The notes beneath the pieces were generated by a model. That model was not told the DNA's origin, did not search any database, and saw nothing but the letters and a program-made list of their open reading frames with translations. Positions 9,708-16,962 of a stretch of 48,982 nucleotides of DNA are shown in pieces. The position numbers and the translations under genes were made by a program. The stretch's first letter is position 1; the number at the start of each line of letters is the position of its first letter. This stretch comes from Methanoregula sp. GTDB taxonomy: Archaea; Halobacteriota; Methanomicrobia; Methanomicrobiales; Methanospirillaceae. The DNA lies in assembly GCA_026394605.1 (NCBI GenBank), contig JAPKXY010000042.1, positions 1-48,982 on the forward strand, written 5' to 3'.

Positions 9708-10340
9708 TCACGTTGCAAGACGTTTCCTGAGTTCAGCGATCACGTCTTTGCCCAGCATCTCCGCCTCGCCCTTTGCAGTCGGGTGGCGTTCTATTGCACC
9801 TTTCTCATCGACACCGTTGACCATAAGGTAGTGGATATCGGCATCCCGGATATCGATGACGTGGTTGAAGCACTTCACCGACGGGATTGCTGCAGCAAAG
9901 ACATGGTCCCAGGTCTGCCCGGCTGTTGCAAGGAAGACCCCAAGCCGCTTGCCCTTGCGTTCCGGTGGGACAATCGGGAGTTTTAATACGTATTTGCGGG
10001 AGCGGAACACCTGCGCACGGTCAACAAGCGCCTTGACCTGAGCGGCAAGCCCCATGCAGAAAATGGGTGAGGAGAGCACGATGCAGTCGGCTTCGATGAT
10101 CTTGTCATGCGCAGTGTCCATACCGTCCCGCTGGATGCATTTATTGAGTTTCTCGCAGGCATTGCAACCGTTGCACATGTGAATATTGGCCTCAGTGAGC
10201 GCTATCTTTTCGATGCTCACATCCGGCTCCTGTGCCATCGCGGTAAGCACCCAGTCCAGCAGCGTTTCCGAGTTCCCATGCCGGCGCGGGCTTCCGGCAA
10301 ACGCGAGGACCTTGATCGGCATAACCGTGATCTTTGTCAT
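9708..10340 (-). CDS. Iron-sulfur flavoprotein (Isf-like), paralogue 2
   Basis: The protein has 210 residues with the same architecture as paralogue 1. The FMN loop is FAGSPRRHGNSETLL and the cluster motif is Cys56-x2-Cys59-x2-Cys62-x5-Cys68. An alternative start at 10322 (MPIKVLAFAGS) would bring the flavin loop closer to the N-terminus, as is usual; neither start has a strong ribosome site. A 181-base gap holding T- and A-rich runs separates it from the peroxiredoxin gene upstream. Likely role: electron transfer in oxygen or peroxide detoxification, inferred from the family and from the neighbours. Confidence 0.88.
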   Translation of the reverse strand: MTKITVMPIKVLAFAGSPRRHGNSETLLDWVLTAMAQEPDVSIEKIALTEANIHMCNGCNACEKLNKCIQRDGMDTAHDKIIEADCIVLSSPIFCMGLAAQVKALVDRAQVFRSRKYVLKLPIVPPERKGKRLGVFLATAGQTWDHVFAAAIPSVKCFNHVIDIRDADIHYLMVNGVDEKGAIERHPTAKGEAEMLGKDVIAELRKRLAT

Positions 10341-10521
10341 GCGTCATAAAAAAGGATTGGATTGGGGGATCGGGTAGCAGAGCGCTTATCTCCCGCCGGT
10401 TGAATGGTATCTCCGGATAAGGCAAACTGAAAAAGGATGGTTCAGATGATAGAGATTTCTTTTTTTTCCTGCAACCATAATAACAATAAAATTTCATTCG
10501 ATTGGTTTTTTTTATAAGCCT

Positions 10522-11166
10522 TCACACCTTCTTAAAGCACAGGTACCAGTCCTTGCACTCGTACCCCTCAGTCATCCGCTTCTCCATCTCCGCAGCCGTC
10601 TTTGGCGGCGGGACGACAACCTTGTCGCCTGGCTGCCAGTTCGCCGGTGTCGAGACCTTGAACTTGTCTGTCGTCTGGAGTGCTTTGACCAGCCGGATAA
10701 TCTCGGGCATGAACCTCCCGTTCTGGAGCGGGTAGTAGATCATCGCCCGCATGATCCCCTTGTCGTCGATGAAGAAGACGCAGCGGACAGCTGCCGTGGA
10801 CGATTGCCCCGGGTGGATCATGCCGTACTTCTTTGCCACCTTCATCGTGAGGTCGGCGATGATGGGAAACGGGATCGAAACGCCCATCTTCTCTTTGATG
10901 TCATGCACCCATGCAAGGTGCGCCGAGATGCTGTCCACCGACAGGCCGATCAGATGGACGTTGAGCGCTTTGAGCTCGTCATAGATCTTGGCAAACGCCA
11001 TGAACTCGGTGGTGCAGACCGGCGTGAAGTCCGCAGGGTGCGAGAACATCACCACCCATTTTCCCTTCAGGTCCGACAGTTTGATCGGGCCCTGTGTGGT
11101 CTCCGCCTCAAAGTCCGGCGCCGGCTCACCGAGCACCGGGAAACTGATGCATTCCTCATCTGTCAT
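10522..11166 (-). CDS. Peroxiredoxin, archaeal Prx6/AhpC type
   Basis: This enzyme reduces hydrogen peroxide and organic peroxides. The peroxidatic cysteine is Cys51 in ADFTPVCTTEF. The C-terminal YECKDWYLC holds Cys204 and Cys210, matching the two resolving-region cysteines of archaeal 'Prx6-like two-cysteine' enzymes. The 214-residue length is typical. It starts a run of minus-strand redox genes: CMD protein, desulforedoxin and zinc ribbon lie just upstream in transcription order, with only 9 bases between the CMD stop and this start. Confidence 0.95.
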   Translation of the reverse strand: MTDEECISFPVLGEPAPDFEAETTQGPIKLSDLKGKWVVMFSHPADFTPVCTTEFMAFAKIYDELKALNVHLIGLSVDSISAHLAWVHDIKEKMGVSIPFPIIADLTMKVAKKYGMIHPGQSSTAAVRCVFFIDDKGIMRAMIYYPLQNGRFMPEIIRLVKALQTTDKFKVSTPANWQPGDKVVVPPPKTAAEMEKRMTEGYECKDWYLCFKKV

Positions 11167-11175
11167 TTTCTCCCC

Positions 11176-11523
11176 CTATTTCATGATCTCGTCAAGCTGG
11201 GCTTTCCCATACACGTACGCGGGCATCCCCGAGAGCAGGAATGTCACCCGCAGCGCCTCGTCGACCTCCTCTTTGGTCACCCCGAGATTTGCCGCACCGG
11301 CAAGCTGCGCCCTGACCGCATGCTGGTCACGGAGGGCAGCAGCGATCGCGATTGCGATCAGCTTTTTTGTCTTTCGTGAGAGCTTGCCATCATCCCAGAT
11401 GTGCTCCTCAAGCTTCATCACCATCTCATACATCTCTGGATCCTTGTCACAGAGTTCCTTGAAGAACCGTGGAACCTTGCCGATCTTCTTTTCCAGGTCT
11501 TTTAATTTCTTGTCCATGTTCAT
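11176..11523 (-). CDS. Carboxymuconolactone decarboxylase (CMD/AhpD) fold protein lacking the catalytic cysteines
   Basis: The 115-residue helical protein has the CMD pattern [18 protein letters not shown] followed by [12 protein letters not shown]. AhpD-type peroxidase partners carry a CxxC in the position that here reads DQHAVRAQ (residues 66-73), so the redox pair is absent; the only cysteine is Cys25. His68 is retained. It therefore cannot act as a classical AhpD disulfide reductase. The start codon overlaps the desulforedoxin stop by ATGA, and a second ATG lies two codons in. Function is unassigned, but the setting next to peroxiredoxin is that of the AhpC/AhpD partnership. Confidence 0.85.
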   Translation of the reverse strand: MNMDKKLKDLEKKIGKVPRFFKELCDKDPEMYEMVMKLEEHIWDDGKLSRKTKKLIAIAIAAALRDQHAVRAQLAGAANLGVTKEEVDEALRVTFLLSGMPAYVYGKAQLDEIMK

Positions 11524-11648
11524 GCACTCTCCAGCTGCATCGGTTCGCCGCAGCAGATCAGCTCTCCGCCACCGGCTTCTTTAACCACAACCATGTTGCC
11601 GCAGATCTCGCACTTGAAGACCTGCCCCTCTTTTGACACATTCACCAT
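11520..11648 (-). CDS. Desulforedoxin-like small iron protein
   Basis: A 42-residue protein starting at the ATG at 11648, which has a strong aaggagg ribosome site 5 bases upstream. A longer reading frame up to 11753 exists, but its extra residues look non-coding. The four iron ligands appear as FKCEICGN (C-x2-C) and LICCGEPM (CC), the pattern of desulforedoxin and of the N-terminal domain of desulfoferrodoxin. No superoxide reductase domain follows, so this is a stand-alone rubredoxin-like carrier. ATGA overlap with the CMD gene shows coupling within the peroxide-defence operon. Confidence 0.9.
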   Translation of the reverse strand: MVNVSKEGQVFKCEICGNMVVVKEAGGGELICCGEPMQLESA

Positions 11649-11774
11649 CAGTTTCCTCCTTATCCAATGTTCTGGAAGCAGACGACAATCCACACTCACC
11701 GGAAAAGTGGTGCCGGACTGTCTCTGTAACCAGTGTTCAGCCGGGCGGTACACTTACGAACGAAAAATAAAGGA

Positions 11775-12026
11775 TTACAGGTTGCTTTTCCCGCGTTTGG
11801 GCGGGTGCTTCGCATCCTCCGGGGTTTTGATGTCCGGGCGGATGTGGGTCATCGGGAAGCACTGGTACTCTTCGCATGAACAGGACGGGCACTTCCTGAG
11901 ATCCTGCTCACTCTTGTCAAGGGTGTATTCCTTTCCGCAGTCAAGGCACACGTACTTGCCTGCGCCAACTTTCTGTCCCGCGGTGTAGGTCTTCTGTTCG
12001 GTCAAGTTTTTCACCAAACTTCTCAT
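11775..12026 (-). CDS. Zinc-ribbon/rubredoxin-like small protein
   Basis: The 83-residue protein carries the pattern AGQKVGAGKYVCLDCGKEY followed by LRKCPSCSCEEYQCF. That is a two-knuckle metal site of the 'zinc ribbon-containing' family common in anaerobes. A basic tail (HPPKRGKSNL) follows. It lies upstream of desulforedoxin on the same strand with a 126-base gap, so it may belong to the same redox transcription unit. Whether the metal is zinc or iron cannot be decided from the sequence. Confidence 0.75.
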   Translation of the reverse strand: MRSLVKNLTEQKTYTAGQKVGAGKYVCLDCGKEYTLDKSEQDLRKCPSCSCEEYQCFPMTHIRPDIKTPEDAKHPPKRGKSNL

Positions 12027-12090
12027 TTTGCGGGAACATATTTATCACTTGTGTTTGTATCAGTCAGGCAGAAAACCGGGGACCCAGATG

Positions 12091-12104
12091 AAAATCTATA
12101 TACA
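12091..12104 (+). promoter_or_regulatory. TATA-type promoter for Isf paralogue 3
   Basis: An aaaatctatatac stretch is centred about 25 bases before the ATG at 12123. No Shine-Dalgarno sequence is present, so the message is probably leaderless. This supports choosing 12123 over the upstream in-frame codon at 12051. Confidence 0.45.
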
Positions 12105-12122
12105 ATTCCATCTGGCATAGTC

Positions 12123-12725
12123 ATGAGTATGGGAAAAAAAGTTATCGGGCTGCTCGGGAGTCCGCTTACTGAAGGCAACACGGCAAAACTGCTGGAAAAA
12201 GCATTGCAGGGGGTACGGGACGCCGGCTGCGAGACTGAAACGATCGTTGCCGCCAACCTCGACTTCCAGGCATGTATGGAGATGATGTTCTGCCGGGAGC
12301 ACGACACCTGCATCATCGATGATGACATGCAGCCGATGTACGGGAAATTCAGGGAGATGGACAGCCTTATTCTCGCCACTCCTGTCATGACGATGGGGAT
12401 TCCGGGCATGCTCAAGTCGTTTATGGACCGGTTCCAGGTTTTTTTCAATGCAAAATATGTTCGCCGGCAGCCGTTCATCACAAAGGAGCAGAAAAAACGG
12501 CGGCAGGCCCTCTTCATCTGCATCTCCGGCATGAAGATCCCCGAGGTGTTTGCCGGCGCAAAGAAGACGGTTGAGGCATTTTTTGACATAATCGATTGCA
12601 AGTACTGGGACGAACTGCTGATCAATGACATGGACACCATCCGTGATGTGTCGGCACACCCCGAGCTGCTTGACTTGGCATACAAAAAAGGGTTTGCGCT
12701 TGGCGAACTTCTGAAAAAAAGCTGA
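12123..12725 (+). CDS. Iron-sulfur flavoprotein (Isf-like), paralogue 3 with a degenerate cluster motif
   Basis: The protein has 200 residues from the ATG at 12123 and a flavin loop LLGSPLTEGNTAKLL. Aligned with paralogues 1, 2 and 4, the second cluster cysteine is replaced: the motif reads Cys51-x2-Met54-x2-Cys57-x5-Cys63. It may bind a three-cysteine cluster or none while keeping FMN. It is transcribed opposite to the neighbouring redox genes and has its own TATA box. Later features (SFMDRFQVFFNAKY, SAHPELLDLAYKKG) match the family core. Confidence 0.85.
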   Translation: MSMGKKVIGLLGSPLTEGNTAKLLEKALQGVRDAGCETETIVAANLDFQACMEMMFCREHDTCIIDDDMQPMYGKFREMDSLILATPVMTMGIPGMLKSFMDRFQVFFNAKYVRRQPFITKEQKKRRQALFICISGMKIPEVFAGAKKTVEAFFDIIDCKYWDELLINDMDTIRDVSAHPELLDLAYKKGFALGELLKKS

Positions 12726-12743
12726 TTGGAACGTGTTTCCGGC

Positions 12744-13409
12744 TCAGAGCACACCCCTCTCTTTTAAGCTGACAAAGCCGGCTTTTGTGACGATGATATG
12801 GTCAAGGAGCTGGATGCCCAGCAGGGCGCCGGCGTCCCGCAGCTGGTGCGTGATGGCGATATCCTGGCTGCTGGGTTCCAGCGATCCTGACGGGTGGTTG
12901 TGGACGCAGATGATTGATGCGGCGCGGTCTGTAATGGCATTGGCAAAGACCTCCCGCGGGTGTACGAGACTGTGGTTGAGCAGCCCGACAGTGATCGTCC
13001 GCTTTTCGATCACTTCCCCTGCACCGTTGAGGGTGATGCAGACAAAATGCTCCTGTCGCTCGCCTCTCATGTCAGCGACAAGCGGGAGCAGGTCATCAGG
13101 TTTTACCACCTGGATCCCGTGACCGTCGTGGCCAAAGTAGCGTCGCCCCAGTTCAAAGCATGCCACGACCTGTGCAGCTTTTGTCGGCCCCACCCCTGCA
13201 ATGCCCGTCAGATCTGTATAAGAGGGCAGACTCCCGCCGTGTTGTATTGTAGTGCAGATATCCCGTGCGATTGCCCGCACATCGCGCCTGATGGTGCCCC
13301 GGCCGATGATCACTTCGACAAGTTCTGTATCCGAGAGCGCTGCCGGACTTTTTGCCGCAAGCTTCTCCCTCGGGCGGTCGAACGGGAGTATATCCTTCAT
13401 TTTTTTCAT
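12744..13409 (-). CDS. radC: RadC/JAB-domain (MPN) DNA repair-type protein
   Basis: The protein has 221 residues: an N-terminal RadC helical region (residues 1-100) with a helix-hairpin-helix motif GIAGVGPTKAAQ, then a JAB/MPN metalloprotease-like domain. The JAMM zinc motif is complete: HNHPSG starting at His170, with the Asp of SSQD. RadC is chiefly bacterial and found in only some archaea; its biochemical role is unresolved despite the name. The first ATG at 13409 has ggag 6 bases upstream. It converges on Isf paralogue 3, 18 bases apart. Confidence 0.92.
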   Translation of the reverse strand: MKKMKDILPFDRPREKLAAKSPAALSDTELVEVIIGRGTIRRDVRAIARDICTTIQHGGSLPSYTDLTGIAGVGPTKAAQVVACFELGRRYFGHDGHGIQVVKPDDLLPLVADMRGERQEHFVCITLNGAGEVIEKRTITVGLLNHSLVHPREVFANAITDRAASIICVHNHPSGSLEPSSQDIAITHQLRDAGALLGIQLLDHIIVTKAGFVSLKERGVL

Positions 13410-13536
13410 AGAACACTCCAGTAATGATAAGAACTGAACAATCCGGTACCGCTTCGGTCATTCCCTTGTGGGAAAAACCTTTCTTTTTATTCTTTAATGC
13501 CCATGGTTTCATTCTGCCAGATGCCCCATGAAGAAT

Positions 13537-13546
13537 CTTTAAGTAT
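13537..13546 (+). promoter_or_regulatory. TATA-type promoter of the rubrerythrin gene
   Basis: A ctttaagtattt stretch is centred 27 bases before the ATG at 13569. With no ribosome site in between, transcription is predicted to begin at or next to the start codon (leaderless message). Confidence 0.45.
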
Positions 13547-13568
13547 TTTTTATCCTTAGTATATCCTC

Positions 13569-14072
13569 ATGGCAACACTGGAGAATGTAAAAGAAGCATA
13601 TGCCGGCGAATCGCAGGCAAACCGGAAATATCTGGCGTTTTCTGAAAAAGCTGCTGAAGAGGGTTATAAAAACATCGCGACGCTTTTTAAGGCAGCATCC
13701 GAAGCTGAAGCAATCCATGCAAAGAAGTTGTTAAAAGTGCTCGGTGCAGTAGGTCCCACACAGAACAACTTAAAAGAGAGCATCGCGGGAGAAACCCACG
13801 AATTTACGATGATGTATCCCGGATTTGTGAAGGTTGCAGAGGGCGAGAAGAAAACGGATGCGGTGCTTGCATTCACCCATGCGATGAAGGCAGAGCAGGT
13901 ACATGCAAAACTCTATGAAAAGGCGCTTGCCCTCTTACAGTCAGGAAATGACATGGGGCGGGAGAAGGTCTTTCTCTGTCCGGTCTGCGGGAACATCGAG
14001 CTTGGAAAAGCACCGGAAAAGTGCCCCATCTGTGGTGTCTTCGGAAAACAGTTCCGTGAAATAACCCTTTGA
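13569..14072 (+). CDS. Rubrerythrin
   Basis: Rubrerythrin is a cytoplasmic NAD(P)H-linked peroxide reductase of anaerobes. Residues 1-130 form the ferritin-like four-helix bundle with glutamate/histidine di-iron ligands (AGESQANRKY, EAEAIHAKK, AGETHEF, KAEQVHAKLYEKAL). The C-terminal rubredoxin domain has CPVCG and CPICG, four iron ligands. At 167 residues it is complete and of the standard order. It is monocistronic and sits in the middle of the oxygen-defence island. Confidence 0.97.
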   Translation: MATLENVKEAYAGESQANRKYLAFSEKAAEEGYKNIATLFKAASEAEAIHAKKLLKVLGAVGPTQNNLKESIAGETHEFTMMYPGFVKVAEGEKKTDAVLAFTHAMKAEQVHAKLYEKALALLQSGNDMGREKVFLCPVCGNIELGKAPEKCPICGVFGKQFREITL

Positions 14073-14113
14073 TCCTCTTTTTCCTAATCTCAGGTCTTTA
14101 GGATGCCGGGTCG

Positions 14114-15490
14114 TCAGGCAACGTTGTTCCTATTTCGCCTTCTGAGCCAGAAAATCACGAGGATCAGGGCGATGAGGGTCGCCCACGAAGCGGTATAGAT
14201 GACGATGATGGGGTTGGAGAAGATGGGATACAGGGGTGGCTGTATGGGAGGCGGGGGTGCGCTGCACCTGACATCCACCCATGCTGACACGGGGAACCGG
14301 CTGGCGCCATCAAAGTACCGGATTATCAGGGTTGCATTCCCTGAAGGAATAACGGCTTCGGTGGGCGCATTGTTGGTATTGGGGAAGGCAACGGAACGGG
14401 TGAGCCGCTTGCCATTATCGCTGATCTCTATGTACCATGAATCAGGGTAGACCCTTGAAAAGGCATCCACCACGGTCACCGTGATCGTGGAATCCACCGG
14501 CACCTGCACATTCCAGACAGCCCAGTCCTGCGGATCCGCAACAATGACCCTGCGCCTTGCCTCCTCACCGCCATTCAGTGCAAACGTAGCTGAAGTGTTG
14601 GTGCATTCAGCAGGTAAAGTCCGGTTTGTCTTTTCATAGGTGAGCAGCTGCGGCTCCTGGGTGCAGCGGAACCGGTCATCTATAACCTCTCCGTAGGTGA
14701 GCGCCCGGTTGTAAATCCGGACTTCGTCCAGTCCCCCCTTCAGGTACCCGTTGCATTGCGGGTCGGGTTGATCAAAAGTCCCTGCATCAACTCCCAGCAT
14801 CACATAATTGTTCTGGGCATAGTGGATCGCTCCTGATGCATTCACCGAATTACGCAGGATGCCGTCAAGGTAAATCTTTGCGGTGTGACCATCATAGGTC
14901 GTGGCGATATGGTGCCACTGGTTGGGAGGGATGCTCTCGTGCTGGAGGGGGACCGAGATGTCCCCGGCCCCAGCGGTAGTGATCGTCCACCACAGGTCAC
15001 CGCCGTCATCGAATGCAATCCGGTATCCCCCCTCGTTATAAGATGAGACCAGCACCTGACGTTCGTACGAGTAGATCACAAACCAGAGGTCGATTCCGAT
15101 TTCCTTGTCCGGGTGATTTTTCGAACTGAACGGGATTGCCACATAATCATTGATACCATTGAATTGCAGTGCCCCGCCGCACGCACTGTTCAGGGTTCTG
15201 GTGGTGCCATGGAGTGTACCGCTGTTCCCGTTGCCCGAAAGGTCAAAGGCGTAACCTCCGCTCCCCTCGTTCATGCCGAGATAGACGACTGGTTCTGGTG
15301 CAGGGGTTCTCGTATCCGCAGCAGCCCGGGCGCTTGTAACAAGCACACACAGGAGGGCAACAAGAAGGATAATGCATCCCAGTCTTCGCGCGGCAGAAAC
15401 GGACGTCACCAGTGGTTCACGTATGCAGTATTGGGTACCGAATAAAAAGAACGTTGCGATACCCCGGCAAACCAGCACGTACAGCCGCAT
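14114..15490 (-). CDS. LamG-domain surface protein with C-terminal membrane anchor
   Basis: The protein has 458 residues. A hydrophobic segment at about 38-54 ending in SARA-A looks like a signal peptide, preceded by an unusually long N-terminal stretch; an in-frame GTG near codon 28 would give a standard leader. Residues about 68-260 form a LamG/concanavalin A-like lectin fold (FDLSGNGNSGTLHG, LQFNGINDYVAIP, WHHIATTYDG, GGLDEVRIYNRALTYGE). A second beta-rich region follows, then a Pro-rich stretch and one transmembrane helix ending in RRRNR. It is likely to be outside the cell, possibly binding sugars. Transcribed away from the Grx-TrxR gene. Confidence 0.82.
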   Translation of the reverse strand: MRLYVLVCRGIATFFLFGTQYCIREPLVTSVSAARRLGCIILLVALLCVLVTSARAAADTRTPAPEPVVYLGMNEGSGGYAFDLSGNGNSGTLHGTTRTLNSACGGALQFNGINDYVAIPFSSKNHPDKEIGIDLWFVIYSYERQVLVSSYNEGGYRIAFDDGGDLWWTITTAGAGDISVPLQHESIPPNQWHHIATTYDGHTAKIYLDGILRNSVNASGAIHYAQNNYVMLGVDAGTFDQPDPQCNGYLKGGLDEVRIYNRALTYGEVIDDRFRCTQEPQLLTYEKTNRTLPAECTNTSATFALNGGEEARRRVIVADPQDWAVWNVQVPVDSTITVTVVDAFSRVYPDSWYIEISDNGKRLTRSVAFPNTNNAPTEAVIPSGNATLIIRYFDGASRFPVSAWVDVRCSAPPPPIQPPLYPIFSNPIIVIYTASWATLIALILVIFWLRRRNRNNVA

Positions 15491-15537
15491 ATTTCCTGAA
15501 CGGCACGTTTTTTTATGTTGAAAGTGAATGACGGTTG

Positions 15538-16698
15538 ATGAAACAGGTCACCGTTTATTCTACAAAGAACTGCCCGTATTGCCGGATGGTAAAGGCGTTT
15601 CTCGATCGAAACGGTGTGAAGTTCGCGACCATCGATGTCGGCGAGGATGTGGATGCTGCCAAACGGATGGTCGCGCTGTCCGGACAGCGCGGCGTCCCTG
15701 TAATCACTGTCGGTGATGAGGTGATTGTCGGCTTTGATTCGCAGCGGCTGACCGAACTGTTCGGCACCGCCCGGGCCGGCGATGTGTATGACGTTCTCAT
15801 CTCGGGGGCAGGTCCGGCAGGGCTGACTGCCGCTGTGTACTGCGCACGGAAGCTGCTCAAGACCGCCATCATAAGCGAAAATATTGGGGGGCAGGCGCTC
15901 CAGAGCTGGGCGATCGAGAACTACATGGGATACCGGATGATCACCGGCGAGGACTTGATGAAGAAGTTCGAGGAGCAGGTGCGGGAGTTAAACATTCACT
16001 TCGAGCTCGACAGCATCGTGAGCATAACAAAGAACAATGGGTTATTCACCGTAAAGACTGCAGGCGAATGGACATTTCTGGCATGGAGCCTGATCCTCGC
16101 GCAGGGCAACCGCCCGAAAAACCTCGGCGTTGCGGGCGAGGAGCGATTCCTCGGACGTGGACTATCCATCTGTTCGACGTGCGATGGGCCGCTCTACCGC
16201 GGGAAGAAAGTAGCAGTGGTTGGCGGGGGCAACTCCGCGCTTCAGACAGCTGTCGAGATGAGCGGGATCGCCACGTCTGTCAGCCTGATCGTGCGGAGCA
16301 GCCTCCGTGCTGACGAGGCGTATATAACTATGCTCAGGTCAAAACCCGGTATCACTGTTCATATGCCCGCCTGGATCACCGCGTTGCAGGGTGACCAGTT
16401 CCTTACTGGAATTACTATCAGGAACGACAATGGAACCGAGCAGACCATCAGTATTGACGGGCTCTTTGTTGAGATCGGGTGGCGGCCCAACACCGGCATG
16501 CTCAAGGATCTGGTGACCCTGAACGAACGCGGGGAAGTGGCAATCGATCTCAACTGCCATACAAACGTGCCGGGAATCTTTGCCGCAGGCGATGTAACCT
16601 CGGTGAAAAACAAGCAGATCATTATCGCGGCAGGCGAAGGGGCGAAAGCCGCGCTCGAAGCTCACGAATATGTGATGCGGAATAAAAAAGCAGAGTAA
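15538..16698 (+). CDS. Glutaredoxin-thioredoxin reductase fusion
   Basis: The 386-residue flavoprotein starts at the ATG at 15538; an in-frame TTG precedes it. Residues 1-77 form a glutaredoxin/NrdH-like domain with CPYC (Cys12, Cys15) and the cis-proline loop GVPVITVGDE. Residues about 80-386 form thioredoxin reductase: FAD site (ISGAGPAGLTAAVYCAR), redox pair CSTC (Cys212-Cys215), NAD(P) site (VVGGGNSALQTAVEM) and AAGDVTS near the C-terminus. The fusion should pass electrons within one chain from flavin to its own glutaredoxin. The domain order is the reverse of having a C-terminal thioredoxin. It closes the redox island. Confidence 0.92.
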   Translation: MKQVTVYSTKNCPYCRMVKAFLDRNGVKFATIDVGEDVDAAKRMVALSGQRGVPVITVGDEVIVGFDSQRLTELFGTARAGDVYDVLISGAGPAGLTAAVYCARKLLKTAIISENIGGQALQSWAIENYMGYRMITGEDLMKKFEEQVRELNIHFELDSIVSITKNNGLFTVKTAGEWTFLAWSLILAQGNRPKNLGVAGEERFLGRGLSICSTCDGPLYRGKKVAVVGGGNSALQTAVEMSGIATSVSLIVRSSLRADEAYITMLRSKPGITVHMPAWITALQGDQFLTGITIRNDNGTEQTISIDGLFVEIGWRPNTGMLKDLVTLNERGEVAIDLNCHTNVPGIFAAGDVTSVKNKQIIIAAGEGAKAALEAHEYVMRNKKAE

Positions 16699-16701
16699 TA
16701 C

Positions 16702-16947
16702 GCTCTTTAGAAAACCTCGTGTGGCTCATCCCCGTCTGATAGATTTTTTACGAGATTTAAGAGAATTCCTTTGAAAACTTTGTGGTTACTAATTGCAACC
16801 GGGGGTGTCTGCCATGAACGAAGGTCAGGGCAGGCTTGAGAAAATTGTACGAAGGACAATTTTTGAGGCGCCACAGCGGCGGGGGCGGAGGCATATGCCG
16901 AAGCCCCTAGGAGCGTCTGAACCTCTACTCAAGCATTTCTACAAAGC
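16702..16947. mobile_element. MITE-like non-coding element, copy A
   Basis: An element of 246 bp between the converging Grx-TrxR and tfrB genes. Its ends are imperfect 12-bp inverted repeats: GCTCTTTAGAAA (16702-16713) and TTTCTACAAAGC (16936-16947), matching at 10 of 12 positions. Inside, in order, are a TCTGCC...GGCAGG stem (near 16808-16834), an AAAATTGT...ACAATTTT hairpin (16841-16864), a G-rich core (about 16870-16890) and a GGCATATGCC palindrome (16890-16899) enclosed by GGGGC...GCCCC. The same order is found in copy B. No clean target duplication is seen here. No coding potential. Confidence 0.65.
16841..16864. repeat. Hairpin of the MITE-like element, copy A
   Basis: Perfect 8-bp arms AAAATTGT and ACAATTTT, followed inward by one A-G mismatch and a C-G pair, close a short GAA loop. 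The equivalent in copy B has a fully paired 10-bp stem. Confidence 0.7.
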
Positions 16948-16962
16948 AGCCTGATAGTAACA

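Noticed and set aside
13207-13232. A stretch in radC resembles the Tn5 mosaic end/Nextera adapter (agatctgtataagagg)
   Set aside because: It has mismatches, lies in frame within a conserved-looking part of RadC and does not interrupt the protein, so adapter contamination is unlikely.
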